Shown in pieces: positions 60,117 through 64,000 of a stretch of DNA of 64,000 bases. The position numbers were made by a program, and so were the translations under genes. The DNA is from Aspergillus flavus (taxonomy: Eukaryota; Ascomycota; Eurotiomycetes; Eurotiales; Aspergillaceae): positions 2,356,001 through 2,420,000 of the forward strand of contig NC_092406.1 in NCBI RefSeq assembly GCF_009017415.1. The letters are read 5' to 3'. The stretch's first letter is position 1. Each line of letters begins with the position of its first letter. The notes under the pieces are model-generated. The model made no database searches. It saw only the letters and a program-made list of their open reading frames with translations, and was not told the DNA's origin.

Positions 60117-60671
60117 ATGTCTGCCTTCCCATTCCCGATCAAGCCGGTCTTCTGCGAGGGCCATACACCATGCGAGTGCGATGAGACCTATTTCCAAGCT
60201 CTGAGGGACTGGGTGCGACTGGCTGCTGCCTTTGGCTGGCCGGAGACTGTGAGAAAAGTTGCGCTGTCCTACCTGTCAAGGGTCAAATCGTTGGAAGATA
60301 CCGTTATCATGATCGACTCCGTTCGAATCTGCCCCCATGGTCAGATGGCTATGCTGGGCGCCGAGTTGCCTCTTGAATACCGGGAGAGGTACGCCACAAT
60401 CAATGTTGCGTGGCTGAACAACGTCCCGCTTGTTTACACCTTATTCCGTTGGTTCAACGGGGACACCATCCACCGTATTTGCCTTGAATCTGCTGCGGAA
60501 TGGGTCGCGTATGAAGAACACATGCTCGATAATGAGGCTTCGTCGGGGCTGTTCAAGAGAAAAGACTTCAAGTGCCTCCAAGATCCTACATCCGTGGCGC
60601 AGATAATGCAAGATGGCAATCGCACCGTTGAATCGGTTGTGTCTGACGTACGCGTGGTCACTATCTTCTAG
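60117..60671 (+). CDS. Orphan hypothetical protein, 184 residues
   Basis: Single exon with an ATG in good context (CCACGATGTC). The codon pattern and the composition look coding: GHTPCECDETYFQALRDWVR, LAAAFGWPETVRKVALSYLS, RICPHGQMAMLGAELPLEYR, YTLFRWFNGDTIHRICLES. No signal peptide, membrane segment or repeat. I recognise no family. It stands alone between an AT-rich stretch and a 1.3-kb gap, so it may be a lineage-specific or transferred gene; a second exon downstream is possible but not evident. Confidence 0.6.
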   Translation: MSAFPFPIKPVFCEGHTPCECDETYFQALRDWVRLAAAFGWPETVRKVALSYLSRVKSLEDTVIMIDSVRICPHGQMAMLGAELPLEYRERYATINVAWLNNVPLVYTLFRWFNGDTIHRICLESAAEWVAYEEHMLDNEASSGLFKRKDFKCLQDPTSVAQIMQDGNRTVESVVSDVRVVTIF

Positions 60672-62016
60672 TACATCTCACTGCGACGATCAATAAGGTA
60701 GGTTGCTAGTGACCCATCTAGACATCGGTAGCTAATCGACAGAAGACATGATCGACGCGAACCGCACGAATAAGAGTTTGAAAACCCATGTCGACTTGAA
60801 AGGAACGAAAGATAAGCACAAGTCCTGTATGAGGACGACGACAGATCGACACCAAGTGGTCCACACGTCTTTGGCGGATAAAGGTTCACCACCCTTATTC
60901 AATTACTGTAAGCTTCATCTGCTAACCATGACCAGAATCACGGCCATCATTGGAATCTGGATGAAAGGGAAGCTGGCTAGCTGACGCTGACGATTTACAT
61001 TTTTTACCTGCAGGTTGCAGTTTTGTGCCTTGGCGAAGGGTTGGGAATATGGCTGGTAATCCAGCAAACTATTACTGAGAAAGTCTATGGTGTCCTAGCA
61101 GTCTGTAAAGCTTAGGAAGAAGTTTATGTAAATTAACATGGATTTGCCTCGCAAGACTGTGCAATGTATGCTTTACAGATCATACTTTAGCCTCAATGAC
61201 AAGCATAGGATAAGCATTTACGAAGCATGAAGACATCGAACAAGAAAACTCCCCACATACAAGTCCCCACACACCAGATTAATAAGACACGCTAACTACT
61301 TCTGATAGGTCCCCACTTTCAATCTTGCAGGCATGCAGAAGTCTGGGATATGACTTTACCCTAGGCGGAGTAAAACATCTCCGCCTCAAGTGCTCGAATC
61401 AGAGTAAGGCACATCTACTTGGTACACTCATTGCCTTATGCGACAGCATTTGCAATTAGTATATGTACTCTACTGATATTTTCTGCTATATTGTAGCCAC
61501 ATTAGTTATAGTAACGAGATTATAGAGATAACTTGATGCCATTATGAAGATAAAATTCATGATAAATAATATGAAGTTACTATGCCGAGTTGCTGTTCCG
61601 ATGAAGCTCCTTAATATTATTGTAGCTTCGGGCAGCCGACCGGCCACGGGACAGTTAGGAGACTAAAACGCGTGGTGTGATTTCGCTTTCCCGATTGTAT
61701 GATATCGGCTCGATGACTCGGGCAGCGAAAATTCTTAGATAGCTATCGATTTGCTAAGAGTATATAAAGAAATCAATCCAAGCTGGGGCTTTTCTTTTAT
61801 CCCTTTTTGTATCTTCACTTTGAATTTTTTTTTGTTTATCTTGTTCCTGACTCCAAACTGTTCATATTCTTAATGTTGCCAATGTTATTCTATTCTACTT
61901 CTATCTAACCCATATATACAGTCTTGTTCGATCCCAAAGACTCCTATTCTATATTCTAATACACCATTCTGTCCGCTTGACCGAGTCATCTATTGAGCAA
62001 AACGCTAACCTTAGAT
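60672..62016. other. Intergenic, 1.3 kb
   Basis: AT-rich in its last 600 bp. The ORFs here are short and of no coding character. Nothing specific seen. Confidence 0.5.
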
Positions 62017-63916
62017 TCATGCATTGATATCTGGACGCCATCTCCGACCCATGAAGTGGAGGCAGAGAGTCGGAATAACACTGACACCCACGAGGAGAGC
62101 GCACCCAACACCCGCACTTGCGGCCACACCGACCGATTCAAACATAGGCGGAAACCTGAGCTTCGTTAGCTATTGCACTCCTAAATCGCGACGTGACCCT
62201 TTTTCGACTTACCAAAACGGCCCTAAGAAACCCCAGATCTGTCGAACGAACGTGATACACACTCCGACACTGGCAGCTTCGGTGGGATAGCAGTCCACGG
62301 CGTACGTGATAAGGACGGTGGTTACAATCTGGTTGCCGGCAGCTCCAATAGCGATACCGATGATAGGTGCTACGTTCCAGTGGCCTGATGCAGATTCCTG
62401 AGTGCACACCAGGAAGACGATCAGACCTACAATGGAACAGATGAAGCCAATGTAGCTGAGCCACAGACGGTGCTCTGGCTCGGGTTTCCGCTGGATCTTC
62501 TTTGCTCGTGTGTTCATCCAGAGGTCCGATAGTCTACCTCCTAATTGCTCGCCAATGACGGAGCCGATAATGGGACCCAGGAACTGCATACCGAGTTGCT
62601 CGGTGTTCAGCTCGAACTTTTCCTGGAGTAGTTCTGGTACTTCAACGGTCGCCAACACGTTGCTCAATAAGAAAACCATTGCGTACGCCGCGGCTGGGAT
62701 CATAACAGAGGGATACATAACCATGGTAAGAGGCTTAACGAACTCCCACCACGAGAAGGGAGTCGGGTCGATTCGACGGAGTGAAAGATACTCTCTCTTC
62801 CACGCAGCTTGGTTGGGGTTGACATTGCTGCCAACATACCGAGTTTCTGGGCCCAAGAAGAGATACAAGACGAACTGGACACCGTTGACCTGATCGATGA
62901 AATTTTGTTAGCGAATGGCTGTCAGCACGAGCGTGTATCAGGGTGGTAGACGAACTATTGCTAGGACCCAGTAGATCCACACGTAGCCTGCCCGATATGC
63001 GACAAAACCAAAGATAAATGGACCGAGGGGAATTCCCAAGGTGACCAACAGTGTCCATACACCCATGTACTTGGCACGGTCTCTCTTAAAATAGGTCTCC
63101 ATCACAACAGCACTTCCAATAGCTTAATATGATTGTCAGCTCAAATGCTTCCGAGATCAGATCAGAAATCTGTCTTACCAGACGCTGGAGAGATGAAAAA
63201 TGCTTGCAAAGCTCTACAGGCGGCAGTTGATGCATAGTCTGTGCTTTTTGCACACCCCACATTACATACTAGACTGCACATCAGGGAGATAAGGAAGATG
63301 GGACGACGTCCATAGCGATTAGACATGGGCTTCCAGAACAGCGGGGCCCCGCCCAAGATGGCGATCTGGAGCGATGTCAGATAACTCGCTTTCTGGACGG
63401 TAACGTTGTACTCCTCCGCAATCCTGTTTACTATCTGTTAGTGAAAATGGAACCCTAAATGGCTGATTCAAGATGCCCTCTTACGTTGCATAAGCTGGAA
63501 TGATACCAGCAGCAGCAAAGGTACCCATACATGCGTGAATAGCTACCAAAACTAGATTGGCCAGTTTCTGCATAGATTCAAAGCTAGTCAGTCACCGGTC
63601 CAGAAGAGTTCATGCAACATCTCGTTGCTCAAAAGCATTATTTGAGGCAAAAGTGAGTACTAACCTTCCAGGACGGCCAGTTGTACGGATCTGCTGGATC
63701 CATGCTAGGGATGGGATCGAGTTCTAGTGTGCCGTGACGCTCCAACAGGTAGTCTCTGTGTGCTTTTGAAATGCGAGATTCCACGATATCGGAATAACTT
63801 GTAGGGATGGCTCCCGCCGTGCTCTCTACAAAGTCCACATCCACTTTCCCCGGCTGAGTGGCATCTTGGACGTCGTCATTTTGATGAGGCCTCTGCATCT
63901 CCATTGACGCAGTCAT
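62017..63916 (-). CDS. MFS transporter, fungal multidrug (DHA1-like) type
   Basis: Six exons: 63916-63665, 63567-63485, 63423-63179, 63122-62956, 62889-62213, 62155-62017; 520 residues from the ATG at 63916. The frame stays open upstream to the window edge, so the true start may lie further out. The usual hydrophilic N-terminus with DPYNWPSWKKLANLVLVA is typical of fungal drug:H+ antiporter-1 proteins. Twelve segments can be placed; GRRP between helices 2 and 3, RALQAFFISPASAIG (helix 4), GPFIFGFVAYRAGYVWIYW (helix 5 onward) and GxxGPFWFPPMF in the last third fit the family. One donor is GTTCGT, seen also in the PUF gene. The carried compound is not known. Confidence 0.88.
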
Positions 63917-64000
63917 GTTGGATGAGCTCCTGAATAGGGGCACAGCCGGGGTTAAACTTGAATCTTTGTTAATCTGAGTAGAGGGCTCAACCTTTCTGCA

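Overview
The window is nuclear DNA of a filamentous ascomycete, most likely a member of the Eurotiales (Aspergillus/Penicillium group). The evidence is gene style: compact genes with several 50-80 nt introns (GTATGT/GTAAGT donors, CTGAC/CTAAC branch points), CT-rich leaders, and protein sequences of the type I know from aspergilli. I support 22 protein-coding genes, two of them cut or possibly cut by the window ends. There is no CRISPR array and no rRNA gene, and I saw no convincing tRNA gene. Splice sites were placed by eye from reading frame, consensus and family conservation. In every multi-exon model the exon phases sum to a multiple of three.

Left part (1-5.5 kb): the 3' end of a sterol-methyltransferase-like gene, a hormone-sensitive-lipase-type alpha/beta hydrolase on the minus strand, and a 954-codon intronless gene fusing a complete aspartyl-tRNA synthetase to a C-terminal DUF2156 (aminoacyl-tRNA transferase) domain. 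That fusion is the architecture of ErdS, ergosteryl-3beta-O-L-aspartate synthase, and the divergent hydrolase is a good candidate for its partner ErdH, which removes the aspartate. Together they would form a cycle of tRNA-dependent sterol aminoacylation and deacylation. This is the most remarkable system in the window; the enzymes are already described in the literature, but the association with a sterol-methyltransferase-like neighbour is worth a look.

5.5-28 kb is a block of mostly conserved housekeeping genes: a single-pass secretory-pathway protein of unknown function, alpha-tubulin, the endocytic scaffold Ede1 (three EH domains, coiled coil, UBA), a plasma-membrane H+-ATPase, a DCAF4/WDR21-like WD40 protein, ORC5, and a Puf4-type Pumilio RNA-binding protein.

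28-34.7 kb has no gene I can support and is the largest gap. A small accessory-looking pair follows: an LtrA-family membrane protein and, divergently, an MFS sugar transporter. Then 39-55 kb is core again: RNA polymerase III second-largest subunit, a TMEM53/DUF829 protein, Ufd1, the GYF-domain U5 snRNP protein Lin1/CD2BP2, the AAA+ helicase Rvb2/reptin, a fungal coiled-coil protein with an internal 54-bp tandem repeat, and a mitochondrial ABHD11/Imo32-type hydrolase.

The last 9 kb is less dense: a 118-residue protein of unknown function divergent from a fumarylacetoacetate-hydrolase-family enzyme, an AT-rich stretch, an orphan 184-codon ORF, and an MFS drug-transporter-like gene running off the right end.
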